Below, in pieces: positions 33,915 through 46,759 of a stretch of 64,000 nucleotides of DNA. The notes below the pieces were generated by a model. That model worked only from the letters and a program-made list of their open reading frames with translations, had not been told where the DNA came from and ran no database searches. The translations under genes were made by a program, and so were the position numbers. The stretch is from Caprella mutica (taxonomy: Eukaryota; Arthropoda; Malacostraca; Amphipoda; Caprellidae), in contig CANNZV010000869.1 in assembly GCA_947561585.1 (NCBI GenBank), forward strand, positions 172,559 to 236,558. Reading direction: 5' to 3'. Position 1 is the stretch's first letter. Each line of letters opens with the position of its first letter.

Positions 33915-36841
33915 TATGTATAACATTTGATTGACAGATATTCTTTTAATCAATTCTTTTCATTAAGTTAATTATTGAATAAATGATTTGCTTTTCTTCG
34001 TTTTTATAAGCTGATTGAAAAAAAATATAGTGCAATAATAGAACTACTGAACCTACTGAAAAGAAATAACAATATCATGCTTTGTATTAGGCACATATAT
34101 TAAACTGATATTATTTCATCATCACAGTCTTCTAAGCAATTTCTATTAAACGTTTAGAAAGCAATAAATGACTTTATTATATTTTTATTTAATCAAAAAT
34201 ATGAATTTTATGATATATACGAATGAACAAATAACATCTCACACTCCTGCTATTGGTGCATTGCGATTAACAAACATTATAATAGATATAATTTACATTA
34301 TAAACTCGAAAATAGTTTCTTTGGAGTCAGTCTTACGAGTTTGTGTATTTACCCTCGCCTTGTAATCTTCATGTTATGCAAAACAGTTCATTTCTGTGTG
34401 CAAAACAGATCACTTGGATTAAAATTTCATCGCGATCTGCTCCATTCTCTTGTGGCAACAACACATTACTCTGCCACTGTGAAGATTATTCCTGAAGATA
34501 TTTCGCATGTATAATTATGTAGCTTGCTGTGAATTGCTCTCTATTAAACAAATATGATGGTAGAAATTCATGAATAGTATATGATAATCCATTATCATGT
34601 TTATATTTTGTATATTTTTGTTTACATTTTGTATGCATTAAGTCGGTAATATTGCAGCAGCAACATGGACATTATGTCACTATTACGAATAGTATCATAG
34701 ATATGCGATAATAAAACTCTGCATTTAAAGGCTATTTCTTTCGCATAAACTATATTATGTCCAGTTGAACAGAGAAGCAAATGGATTCATTTGTTCGAAA
34801 GGGCTGACACACCCTATCATGAATAATTTAATAAACATTATTTGAAAAATTATAAATAATTCATAATTCACTACTCAAGTAGAGCAGAACAATTACGTAT
34901 ACATATAATAAGTCAAGTATAAAAGCATTATACTTGACTTACATATGGCGTTATCAGTTAATAATTTATTATATATTGTTTTATGTGTGTTTAATATGAA
35001 TTTTCTTTTCTGAATTGAAAATTCACTGAGCCATTCTTAACTGCAAAAATTATTGCGATTTTAAGTTCAATATTCACTCAAATGTTTACTTGTTTACAAT
35101 TAGCAAAGATAAACATAAGCAAACATTTTGAGAAACTCTGGTATTTCGATGAGGAATATTTTTTCTTTTAGCTATTATTTGTTTGAAAACATATTATATT
35201 ACAATGAAATAAAAATAAAATTCTTTACACATGAGAAAATTCCTTTAGGAAGTACGAGTGAGAGGCTGGGACCCCTGAATGGGAGGACATGAAAGTCTTA
35301 AAAGTTTCTTTTGCAATTGAGAGGAGGTTGAAGGTATAGGATCTCGTGAACGCTAAAGCTTATCGTTCAAAAGACTGCGTGTCCCATGGTCAAAATGAAG
35401 TGTCTACCTATGGTACTCATGATTTAGTAGGTAGTAGTGCACGGAGAAAATTGCCCAAAAAAGAATGCATCACTAATAGCAGATTATTTCTGATGTCCAA
35501 GGTTCTATTCAGCCAAGCAACTTATTCTGCCTCAAACGCAGAATCACTGATGTACGTTTTGACACTAGTTATATTAATTGAATGAATCTAGAAGTGCTAT
35601 CAATATCTAGAAGTTTTCTAACGTGATGAAATATTAAAGTACTATATATAAACACATCCATTCAATCCAGAAGGACAAAGCACTCAAAATATAGTCCTGT
35701 TCTTTACGTGAACAATTTCACAAAAAATTATACATATCGCCGCGTGCCTAGAGTGACTCCCAAATCACTAAATCCAGACCAAGGACCTGGCCTCCATGGT
35801 ATCATCACAGCGGCATTAATGAAATTTAAAAAGAAAGTCCGTTAAGAAATAAATGTGTATTTGTGACTACATTATCCAAAGCAAGCGAGTCATTATATAA
35901 TACGTATATTAATCAATGTATGCATATTTTAATGAAGAATTTTTGTTTAGAGAAATATCATTTATCAAGTAAAATACAAAAATATGGATATTCATGAATT
36001 AAATGTTAACGCTCTTCTGTTTCAAAATCAGTTGGTACTTTTAAAAAGACTAATTCAATAATTCTATTTTCTGCTCCTACTACGAATGTTGTAGGATATG
36101 GATATGATTTATTCTGTTCATGATTTCAGTGTAACTTGACGATTTGTTGTAGCCTCAACATGTTCAATTCCTCTAGCTCATTCCTAGCCTCAAGGGTGAA
36201 CTAAATCAGTCACTTTGAACTTCTCGCTTCGCATGTCTTCACGATGAAGTTGAGAAATGAAAAGACTAAGTCTTTACAACTTTAAATTGGTCCTGTGAGG
36301 TACTCAAAAGTCTAGAGGTTGCGTGTGATAAATATCTAGGATATCCAGCGGTATATGTATGTAGACGCATACAAAAATTTGAATTTGTATATTTATAACA
36401 TGACTCTTCATTATTTTCTTCAATTAATAAAAATTGACGTTACCAGAAATATATATTGTAACCTTAGAATTATATCTCTGAACTGTTTAGTTCGTTATTT
36501 TAATTTATGCAGGATGATTTAGGTAAGCATTCCACTACTGTTGTATATAATTGACATTATGCAGCCCCAAATAGCTATGTCAGGTATAACAAATATCGAG
36601 TGGACGAATTAGTCAGTCCGGGTAGGGTCTTCAAATTCTAAAATGTGTCGGTGTTACGATTGGAAGGAATTCATTCTGTTATTTCGAATGCAAATCAGAA
36701 ATTGACTGAGGGGAGCTAAAATTCCTTTCCACAATATATTGATGGGATCTCAAATTAGAAAAACAAATACATAATATTACATGAAAAGTGTAGAGAGTTA
36801 AAAGTATTTTAAAAATGATACTGAGTGATTAAGGTGCATAG
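33915..36841. other. No supported gene
   Basis: A+T-rich for the most part. A G+C-richer frame at 35,346-35,585 (with HGQNEVSTYGTHDLVGSSAR) has neither splice borders nor a recognised domain. A perfect hairpin at 34,909-34,941 is listed separately. Confidence 0.45.
34909..34941. repeat. Perfect 14-bp stem, 5-base loop
   Basis: TAAGTCAAGTATAA and TTATACTTGACTTA flank AAGCA. It could be a fresh inverted duplication; the stem is too short for a microRNA precursor. Confidence 0.7.
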
Positions 36842-36887
36842 AGTTCTCATGGTCTATAGCGGGAAGTTCTCATGGTCTATAGCGGGA
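36842..36887 (+). repeat. Tandem duplication of 23 bp
   Basis: The unit beginning AGTTCTCATGGTCTATAGCG occurs twice back to back with no difference, and a third partial unit (agtcatgg) follows. The identity implies a recent duplication. Confidence 0.85.
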
Positions 36888-36933
36888 AGTCATGGTGTGT
36901 TAGCTCATTCTTGATACTTTTCATGTGATTCAT

Positions 36934-37077
36934 ATGAACAAAAATCTCGCTTATTTTGAAGATCCAAGGGCAAGAATGAATTGTCCAATATGTAAGCAAG
37001 AGATCCTCTTCCAGGAATACTCAAGCTGCACATCTTTTTCTACTGTAATATTTATAGAAAAGTTTTTCCTTCATTGA
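36934..37077 (+). CDS. Short frame with CPxC motif, unrecognised
   Basis: A 47-codon frame from ATG reads NLAYFEDPRARMNCPICKQE, then ILFQEYSSC. The Cys-Pro-Ile-Cys pair and the later Cys recall a zinc-binding knuckle, and the composition drifts to A+T-rich after the last Cys. It could be part of an exon or of an old mobile-element protein. No splice borders stand out. Confidence 0.2.
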   Translation: MNKNLAYFEDPRARMNCPICKQEILFQEYSSCTSFSTVIFIEKFFLH

Positions 37078-40000
37078 TAAGGCAGATAGATGATATTTCT
37101 AGATTTTCATATAACATTGTGTAGCTTATTTTCTTTTGAATGAATGTGCTAGAATATTTTTGAGTATTTTACGTAATAACCAAATACTTCGTATGTTGTT
37201 GCATTTTCTGTTTTTTTTCTGATAATTTCAGTCCAATTTCATTACTCTTTGAGTGTAATAAAGTTTGGTTCATATTTATAATGTGAATTTAAATACAATA
37301 CAATATATCACCACATATGGTAAATTTCATATTAATTTTTAATAATAAATTATACTTTGCATATACGCAATTCAGCCTTAACTCTTAAATCAATACATGT
37401 TGTCATACAGAAAACAGGAAGAAAAAATATCTCCCCGTTGTTACAAGAAATGATAATTAACTTGTTGTAATATCATGTATAAAGAATATCACATAACACA
37501 ATTCATAATCTTTCCACAAGAAAATAATGCATATCCAAATAAGATCCTCATATTTTTCTCATAGTAATATCAGTGAAGATTAATCAAACTAAAGTAAAAA
37601 ATAAGAAATAAGGCATGCGAGTTTCTCTTTTGATTTATATTAACTGCTGACGCAGCTAAAAAGAAAGGGTATTAAAAACTGTCATGAAATGCGATTAGCT
37701 TGAACAATAATGTACAATTTTTTGGCTCTCTTATGAAAACTCTGAAACTAATATTACTGGAATTAAGTTACAAAATGTTTTTAGTTAAAATTATAGAAAC
37801 TTTATTAAGGCATTTAAATAGTTAGGAATATTTTGATAAACTAATCAAAATTAATTATAATCTATGAGATCTGAACCCTATTATGAACAGGAATTTATCA
37901 AGAAAATATGAGAAAGAAACTATTTGCAGTCAAATCACAACAGTACAATTTTTTTTATCAGGACATGGCTTTCATTCCTGATAAAAAAAGGTGTTAAGTT
38001 GTATGTTTAAATAGATAACTGAAGATAAAACTATGTAGGACAAGTTAAAATATTCGTTATTATTCATTGAAATATTTCCTCAATACGGTCTGATTACAGG
38101 ACAAAATATGTAGATTACCAAATTTGTTAAAAATTGAAATCAAATTAGAAAGACTACGGTAGAATTTGTTATTAACGACCATTTAATCATAATTTATCAT
38201 TGAATTTTAAAACTTTTTAAATTTAACATAACTATAGTGTGGATATTGGTAATATTTTATTTCATTGTAATTTAATATATTTCAATTACCATATGGCGTA
38301 ATCTGATTTATCATATACTGTTCCCGAAATGTTCTGAATATATAATATTCATATTCACAAGAGTGAAATACCCGATGCCGTTTTGAATGATTCAATTACT
38401 ATATAATTCTTCATCTAATCCAGTTTTAATACCTGTAGTATTTCAACAATTCAACGCGGAAAGCAATTTCCATGCAACAAATTGAACCTTGATTCGATTA
38501 TTGCCTATACGGGATCTGATGAGGAAACCATTTCAAATATTGCCAGTTGATATTTTGCCAAATAGTTATCAGACGGATAACAATTTTCATTGGGCCAAAC
38601 CACGAGCTACAGCACTAACGAACATATCACCATTTCTTGAAAAGTATTGCAGATCTGGACAAATTTTTTGTTCATATTTAATTGGTTTCCTCAGCGAAGG
38701 ATGCAGGACATACAATAATGAATGATAACACCCTTCATAATATAGTCTGTGTACTGATTGTGCATAATACTTTAATGTATAATGGTCATTGAATTACCAT
38801 TATCATTATTTTTCAGAATAAATGCAGGACAAGACTATGAAATAAAAATGAGATATTCATACTATTAATTACTATATTTTGATTTTCATTAAATATAGTA
38901 ATAACTTCATTCATTCAAAAAAACATTTATAATGAATGGTTATGTGAATAAATATATTAAAATTAATAATTCCAAATCATTTAATTGAATGTATATAATT
39001 TAATTGTCCATTTAATTAATACACCAATAAACATTAAATGAACTTTTTAGTAAAAAGAGCACTTTGTTTCAATCGTTCCTAATAAATACATAAATATAAG
39101 TAAGCTTGCATCTAAGTTTCTTGAGTATAGTTATTTCATGCGAAATACTGAGCTAGAATTTGTACATTATTGTTCTTCATTAAATATTAAATATCATTAT
39201 AATCCTCCGAAATACATGATATCATTAAATTAATGATAATTAATCTACAAGGTTTCGAAAGTTTGCTCATTACCGAAACTAACTTTTTCGAATGAAATTC
39301 CAAGGATAAGAAGATCAAAGAAACTTTAGGTTTTAATCATGTTGGAAATTTATTTTTGATAACGCATTTAAAAATTTGAGATGCAGTTTTTATATTCGTT
39401 ATTATTATGAAATAATTACCTGCAATCGTCACATTTTAATATAGATTTGAAAAAAAATGGAGGGGGGATAAATTGTGTGTTATTAATGGTCGTATATATT
39501 AAATTATCATCAACTATTTCATACGCTTTTATCTTTATTGTAGTTTCTCTATTAATTAACTGTACTGTCATGGATTAGTTTATGACATTGAAATTCATTA
39601 TTTGAAACTGATATATGATTGATTAGATAGATATTTCTTTAATGATAAAAATTTCCTTTTAATTTCAAGATATGAAGATATGAATCTTCTATTTGAAGAT
39701 GAACATTATATTATTTCATAGAATATCACGAATTACAAAGTAATATTTCCTTACTTCTATTTTTTATCACACGGTGCTTCCCAGCGGATTTTTTTAGACT
39801 ATAATATTACCTCCAGTTCCTCTCAGTACTTTCTTTTCTCAAGCTATCTATCAATTGAACAAGTTCGATGATTGCAACTCACAAATCACTGTCGTAATCT
39901 GAGCAAGTACAGCCTTCGATATCATGAATCAAAGCACAGAACAAAGCAAAAAACTCTCATTGGAGTACTTTACATCGATCATATCACACGTTACAAATCA

Positions 40001-40872
40001 CCGAACAACTTGGGAATAATAAGTAAAATCATTCAATAGCATGGTTTATATTGCCGGTAATATTAGGAAATTTTTTTCTTCATATACATATATCCAACAA
40101 TTTGAGAGTTTTTCATTTTCATATCGGCCAAAGGATTTAACTAATGTACATAGCCCTTACTCCCGTTAATTTCAGTTACTATAGCTCTTCACCCCATTTG
40201 CCCGTCACTTATGATAAAGTCGAGAGAAATACGAACTGCTCAACCTATAAAAGCACATGACAAGCTTTGTAATTCAACATTAACCCTTTCATGTCTTTTA
40301 TCTATCAAAATAGTATAGTAACTTAAATATTATCTTCAACTTGTTAAATATATTGTCGTAGAAGACGTAAGATTAATGCTATTTTTATTACTATAAGGAC
40401 ATTAGAAGATTACAATAAAATCTTACAGATTTAGGAACGTGTGTTGGAAGGGAACACACCTGCTGAACACAGTGAACAATCTGAAGAACTTAAGATTATA
40501 TAATGTACGATGTACAGGGTGACCAAAACAAATATTATTTAAGAAATATTATCTTCATAATTTTATGATGTGTGTCATTAATATTTCAGTAATCGGCCAT
40601 TATTTTTCTAAGAATGTCAATATAAATTTTCAAGCATTTATTCTAGGTATTTCAGCTAGATGTAATGTTCAGATTTTTCTGAATATAGTAAGAACACATA
40701 TCTTGCCTCTGTTTAAGTATGAGCTGATGTTGCATACGAGGAGACCGAATTTCTTTCAATCGAAATCAATGAAGAAATCATAGTTAACAGCAATTTTTAT
40801 TTGAATATGTTAATGGAAAAATTTCTCCCTTGGCTCTTTGAATCAATTGGAATTAATTTCATCTCCACACAG
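37078..40872. other. Mostly A+T-rich; one 78-codon frame and a TATA-like box
   Basis: A perfect hairpin lies at 37,950-37,989 (14-bp stem). The open frame at 38,489-38,725 (including NNFHWAKPRATALTNISPFL) is only mildly coding-like and unrecognised. CTATAAAAGC at about 40,245 is a good TATA box by sequence, but no start of transcription can be shown. TACAGGGTGACC at 40,514 resembles the end of a mariner-type element, and the frame at 40,565-40,783 after it is not recognised. Confidence 0.4.
37950..37989. repeat. Perfect 14-bp stem, 12-base loop
   Basis: TTTTTTTATCAGGA and TCCTGATAAAAAAA flank CATGGCTTTCAT. Confidence 0.7.
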
Positions 40873-40961
40873 GACAAAGCTCAGGCCCACATGGAGAATG
40901 TGACTCAAAGGTGGGAAAAATACAAATTCGAGAGCTTTTGGGATAAACCATATGGCCACAC
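40873..40961 (+). CDS. Internal exon of an unrecognised gene (exon A)
   Basis: An 89-nt exon lies between a good acceptor (aatttcatctccacacag) and a perfect donor (GTAAGT). Only one frame is open. It reads DKAQAHMENVTQRWEKYKFE and then SFWDKPYGH, charged and aromatic-rich, with two bases (AC) left over. G+C content is far above the flanks and codons are balanced. The exon at 54,300 starts with exactly one base (C) before its open frame, so the junction makes ACC (Thr) and the frame carries on. The upstream exon must end in phase 0; I did not find it with confidence. Protein family unknown. Confidence 0.65.
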
Positions 40962-42372
40962 GTAAGTCTGGACATATATTTTATGGGTTTTGCAATATTA
41001 TTCATAATGGATAACGAATCTTTATCTTGTTCCTAACACGATTCGAACTCTTTAAAGTCAGCCATTCAATCTGCTAGGGCCAGTTCAGACGGAAAGTTGT
41101 GCAGCGTTCTTGTGATTTAGTAACAAGTTATGTTGAAGTAAATAGCAATGAATGAGTCGGGTATTGCCAGATTTGATATAGGTACTTCTTTACCGGAATA
41201 TACGTACTACTGTATGATTCTGTTGAAGCTTTCTTTTATTTCCCTTTAAGTTTTATTTAAATTGAAAGTTGTGTATAGAAAAATAGATTTAGTCAGCCTG
41301 ACGGTAACATGCTTTTGGGACATTGATATATTTGAATGTCCCATATTTCATACTAGAAGATAATATAATGAGAAAATATTCCAGTTTATATTATAATAAA
41401 GAATGTAACTGTCAATTATAGTTGTATTATATTTTGCACCAAATCTCTCTGTGCCGCATTTCATCTAAAGTAAATTGTATTCCACTTCTTATTCCCAAAA
41501 ACTCCATCTTTTCCAGATATGAATCTCTTCAATGTTTGATTTGTTAACGTATTAGAGTAGTGCCCAATTTGCTACGTCAAACAAAGATATTCTTAATGGA
41601 TACATAAAAAAACATTCCGATTTATGGAAATAGATAATGGAAAATACCGCTATAGCTTTTAAGTAATGGAAATTGCAAGTAGTCGATAGTAAGGTCTTCA
41701 CATTGAATAAATTACGATAGTTTAAGTTCATAATGAACAATAAATTCATGATGTTCAAAAGTTTCATTGATTTTTGATGAAATTTTATATTCTGTTAGCT
41801 AATTTTTTATTTCATAGTAATTAATTCATTTATTCACACACTTATTAACTGTTCTTTTTCACTCTATTGATATTGTTGATTTGTATAGTGTATATGTTAA
41901 ATGAATATATTAATAAGTTTACAGGCGAGACTTGCATCTCATTAATTTTGATACTCTTAACAATATTGCTTCATAGTTATTATAATACATTCATTGCAAG
42001 TCTACTCCACTAGTAATATTTTAAAAGCTGCATAATCTAAATACTCGAGGCAGATTGCTCCAAACACGATGTAAGACAGCGAAATAAATGAAAGAAACTT
42101 TGAAGCTTTTACAAGAAGTTAAATTGCAAATGAATTTTGATATGTTTTCTGACTTAGAAGAACTCTATGTAAGTACGTACTTATCAGTAATGAATCTGAT
42201 ATAATACGATACAAAATAATGTGTGCAAATAATATGTAGGCTGGTTATGCAGATATGTAAAAGGAAATATAGTAAAAACTCACAGAAAATATGAAAATTG
42301 TTCTTACATTTTATAAACTTAGAGGATTTAGGTCGGTCGTAATAATAGTGATTAGAATACCGAGGCATTTAA

Positions 42373-42678
42373 TTTGTTCCAATAATTGAATCCTCAAGCC
42401 TTAATACTGCTGTCCAAAGAACTAAAATTAGAGCATTTTATTCTGCACTGTTATTCGAGGCCAGACAAAAGCAAAACACCACAAGTAGGACGAAAAGAGC
42501 TCTGAAAGAGGCTTTCGAACAAAATTTAATGCTATTAGCACCGAGGTTAAGAATATAAGCAGAAAGTAAAAGGTGCTGTTTTAGTCAAGATGTTCGCATG
42601 GGAAAATGGCCATATGTGAGGATCAGAGCGGCTCAGACAGAGCTTTGCAAAACAAATTATGGTGTCCAAAGAAAATAG
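42373..42678 (+). pseudogene. Coding-like region with a single internal stop, unrecognised
   Basis: One plus-strand frame is open for about 100 codons apart from one TAA at 42,556-42,558. Before it the frame reads RTKIRAFYSALLFEARQKQN and then RALKEAFEQNLMLL. After it comes QDVRMGKWPYVRIRAAQTEL and then CKTNYGVQRK, ending in TAG. The base composition is clearly richer in G+C than the flanks. It may be a gene fragment with one nonsense change, or an exon spliced before the stop (a GTTAAG follows accgag). Not recognised. Confidence 0.35.
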
Positions 42679-45600
42679 TTTGTTTTCTCAGTTAGTTATA
42701 AAGATAATTTTATGAATTATGTTCTTAATTTACCGGCCAAACTAATGCAAAGGTATTTAGAAATAATAGTACCAACATACGTTGTTTTTACAATGTAATA
42801 TCGAGTATAGAAATTCAAAAAGTAATTATTTGTACTTAACTAAAGTAGTATATATAAAATGATGAAGATTATTTTGAAATTACATAATATAAGTAGGAAT
42901 CATGGTTTAGTGTTTTTTTTTCGTGTATAAGGTAATAAAAACGTAAAATAATAATTTTATAAAAAAATCATTTACAAAAATTAAAATATCAATAGAAATA
43001 GTTATAATAGTGTCATAAATAGAAATTTATCATGAGACTAATATTATATAATTTATAATATGTAATAGTTGTAAATTGAAAATAATTTAGCATGATCGTA
43101 TTTAACGATAATAAGACCATGTACCTACCCTTATGTCAGATAAATAAAAATATAAGAAAATATTTAATTTTGTCGGCAAATTACAATCCTTGATCGTCGG
43201 TTCTCGTCATACGAATATAATATTTATGACCAAATAAATCACCTCTATGCGTTGATAAATAATTTCATGAAAAAACAATTAATTTTACCATAAATTACAA
43301 ACATATATCTATCGTCTTCCGTTGGACATTAATGTGTGAGACAATATTTTATATATAGTAGTAGAGATTATTAAGTGTTTAAACTTTTTAAAGAGAGAAT
43401 AACAGAATATTTTAATATTTTCCACCGCAAGTCAGTCACTACCGTCATATTCTTTTAATTCAATAAACATTTTATTAACATTTCTGAATATGCGGATAAC
43501 CCATTTAATATTAATTTAATAAAATAATGAGCCATAATTTAACTATGGACGATCATAAATCTTAATTAATGTTACCTAATTTCTTCTATTTCGAGAACGA
43601 TGTAAGTCAAATCAATTGCTTATTATTATCACAGATTGTACAATCAAATTTCTTAATTTATGTCAGTCATCACGAAGGCCATTTGTAGATTAACTCCAAT
43701 ACTTTAATTTACCTTTTCATTATTTTATATGAACTTCACCTACAGTTTCACCAATTAACTGCAAATTGTTAGCAATATTTCTCCCGTCCCTTCACCAGCT
43801 AGTTACACTTTCCCTCTGTTGCAGGCAATCAACCTGACAAACTAATTTAAAATTCTTTGTGGAAGTGGAACAATTACTTTGATTGCCTCGTAAGTTATCA
43901 AAATTTGGTGAATTTTGCTGAATTGTTACCATATAAACATAGGTGAATGATAAATACTTCATTTATACCACTTCATGTCAAAAGTAAGGAAAAAAATCTT
44001 GAACAGTATAAAGAAGTCTTTAGCAATCACAAAATAAATGTAAGAATTTAAATTCATATAATATTTTCTGATTACGTTTTATTTTAATTAGAAAAACTTG
44101 AACTGGTAAATAGAGGGAAGGATAACCAATTAGACCTTTTACTAAAGTTTACTAATATTCAATCCAGTTCCATTTTCCGTTATTAAAGAATGCTTAGAGC
44201 GATAGACTTCTTACCAGAATATTATATTTCATAGATCATTAATTCAATTGGCAGACATTAATACAATAGAAGCTAATCAAATATATTTGAGCTGTAAGAA
44301 TTCGAAAATTTTTAGTTACCTCTTCAGTCTAAGTTCATTTTATGCTCTAAATCCTAAGAGGAATAAAATAATATATATTTCGTGATAAGTAGGAATTATA
44401 TTCTTTGAAAGACTAATCAGAAGACGTGCATAAAAACTTTCATTTATTACTTTAACGCATGCATGTGTACGCTTTCATTAAATATTATGCACTATTGGAA
44501 CAAAATTTATCCAATTTTAATTTTTTTTTTTACAAATTAATTCATGAAGTAAATATACAAAATAAGGATATTTATATTTACAGCAACCCATTCTTTTTCA
44601 ACTTATTTTTTAAATTTCTTTACTTGAAAAAATATCCAACTTTATCCATTATTTATTCTCAGATTATAATAAATTGCGAATTTTATTGGATATGAATTAG
44701 CTATGAGGTTGAATTAGAATCTAAGAATTCTGAAAAATTGGACAAAATATTTAGGAATCGCTTCCTTTTTCAGATGAATTCACCAGCACAGTTGGAAATA
44801 TTCGATGATGTTCTAGCTATTGTGCTGAAAATAGTGAATCATATTTATAGAGAAATTTTCTACTCCGTCACAATTCTATTGTGAAATTCCAAAGATTTAT
44901 GTGAAGTGAAACATATTTTCTCGTCAAATCCCCTGATGTTTCGAAGGCTTATATAAATGATAAATTGCTTTCAATGCGGTTATAGATGAGCAGATTTGTC
45001 TAGTTTACTAAGATTTTCACTAAATATACTATTTTTATGAACTCAACTAATGTAATAGAATATTGATAAACATTTTAATTGTATAAAATCACCTGGAGAC
45101 TATAGGTATCATTCCTTATATGTACAATCATCTGTATTCTCATGTCTATGATGAACATCTAAATTCTTCATATTGCATTGCTGAAACAACACATTGACTA
45201 TGAATGGATAAATTATAAAACATGAGATGATAATAATGGAATAATTTATCTCCATCTAAAATTCATATGCGATAATAATAAATACTTGGTGGGCAATTAT
45301 AGACGATACTCGATCAACAGCACGATAAAAGAGTATATTATTGACAGTAATCTTCTACAACTTGTGTATTATTCAAATTATATTTTCTTTTAAAATTGAA
45401 CTGCATCAAATTGATATCTATGATGCATTTGAAATAATAATAACTAATTATTATTTTACTAATTTTTCTTGTGATGAAATTAGCCTGGTGTTAAATACCT
45501 ATACGAATTATTTCTTTGATCATTTTATAACATAATGAAGAAAATAATTAATTGATTTCAATTGATTGGTACATTATATTCAAATCACAATAGCCAATAC

Positions 45601-46311
45601 ACACTGCACAGTACACACGTGCAATGTTCACAGTTGTAGTGTCGTAAACAATGGTAGGTAGTACTTAGCGGCACTATCAAAATTAATAAAATTTCCACTT
45701 CAAAGCCATTTATCCTCTCATGGAATTCTCTCTTTATATTTTTCTCTCCTCAGAGAAAAATATCTCAAGATTGCTGCCTTGATTTTACTCCAGGCTTCAT
45801 TCGACATTAATTAATCTGCTACAAAGTCTTGAGGAAAGAAAATATGAGACATTTTCAAATTCGGAAAGAAGTTTAAAAGATGTCCTGAACCTGTATTTTT
45901 ATTAACACCATTTCAAAACAAGAGGAAGCGGACACGAAACTGAAAATTGGAATATGGACGAGATGGATGGTAGGATATTGGACCTTATTGCTATCTGCAT
46001 ATCAGTGTCAATTTAAATTGGAAAACAGCGGCGGAAAACTAATTTACTCCGATATGAAATTAACTAATATGTTGGACTGTGGGTATTAATTAATTGCTAT
46101 TTCTCAAAATATCTATTCTTCCTAAATCGAAATGAAATGATGCTAAAATAGAAGCAATAAGAATTCTCATAATAAATTTTGATAAAGTTCATAATACATT
46201 AGTAGAATAGAAGTATTTTCATCGATACAAAGCTGGAAATATTAAATCATTATATAACCTCCAAATGTGTATATCATTCCTAGCGTCAATTGGGTGACCG
46301 GAAAATTCGGT
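42679..46311. other. A+T-rich DNA without recognisable gene
   Basis: Nothing supported; if the gene model joining 40,873 and 54,300 is right, this is intron. Confidence 0.5.
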
Positions 46312-46759
46312 CTCGGAATATTCGGACTTGAAATTTCGGTCTGAAAAATTTCGGTCTTATAGAATTATAAATGACCTCTCAACATAAATGACCGTTATGT
46401 AGTTTGCTGTATCCGCTAATTTGTTGTACAGCACACTTCATGATTGTTTAATGACTTGGCAGAAGAATTCGGGGAGTGGCACGTCCCACGATACATTTAA
46501 TTCATAAGTATTATCTATACCTGAGACCGAATATTCCAAGACCAATTTTTACGCTCAAATCTCATGTTGAATAAATGTCAAAATTACTAATGTTACGTAT
46601 CATTTTACAACGGTTAATGATGGTATCCGCTATCAATAAATAAACTACACATTTTAGTAATCATAATTTAAACTTTTTTATTAATGTTCTTTAATAACAC
46701 CATTATAAACTGAGACCGAATTTTCTTAGACCGAATTTTCCAAGTTCGAAATTTCCTAG
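46312..46759. mobile_element. Small inverted-repeat (MITE-like) element
   Basis: The left end (46,312-46,358) and right end (46,711-46,759) are inverted copies of about 48 bp, roughly 80% alike. Both are built from repeats of ATTCGGTCT spaced by A/T (left: ctcggaatattcggacttg; right complemented: ctaggaaatttcgaacttgg). A further AATTCGGTCT unit lies outside on the left (about 46,296-46,312), and an internal pair lies at 46,521-46,550 (gagaccgaatattccaagacc). There is no coding frame in the core. The outer limits and target duplication are not settled. The layout, with terminal repeats made of short direct repeats, resembles the 15.87-17.32 kb element. Confidence 0.6.

Noticed and set aside
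36513..36522. Possible 10-nt microexon between an excellent acceptor (aatttatgcag) and GTAAGC
   Set aside because: Ten bases give no coding evidence; such spacing of splice-like words is expected by chance.
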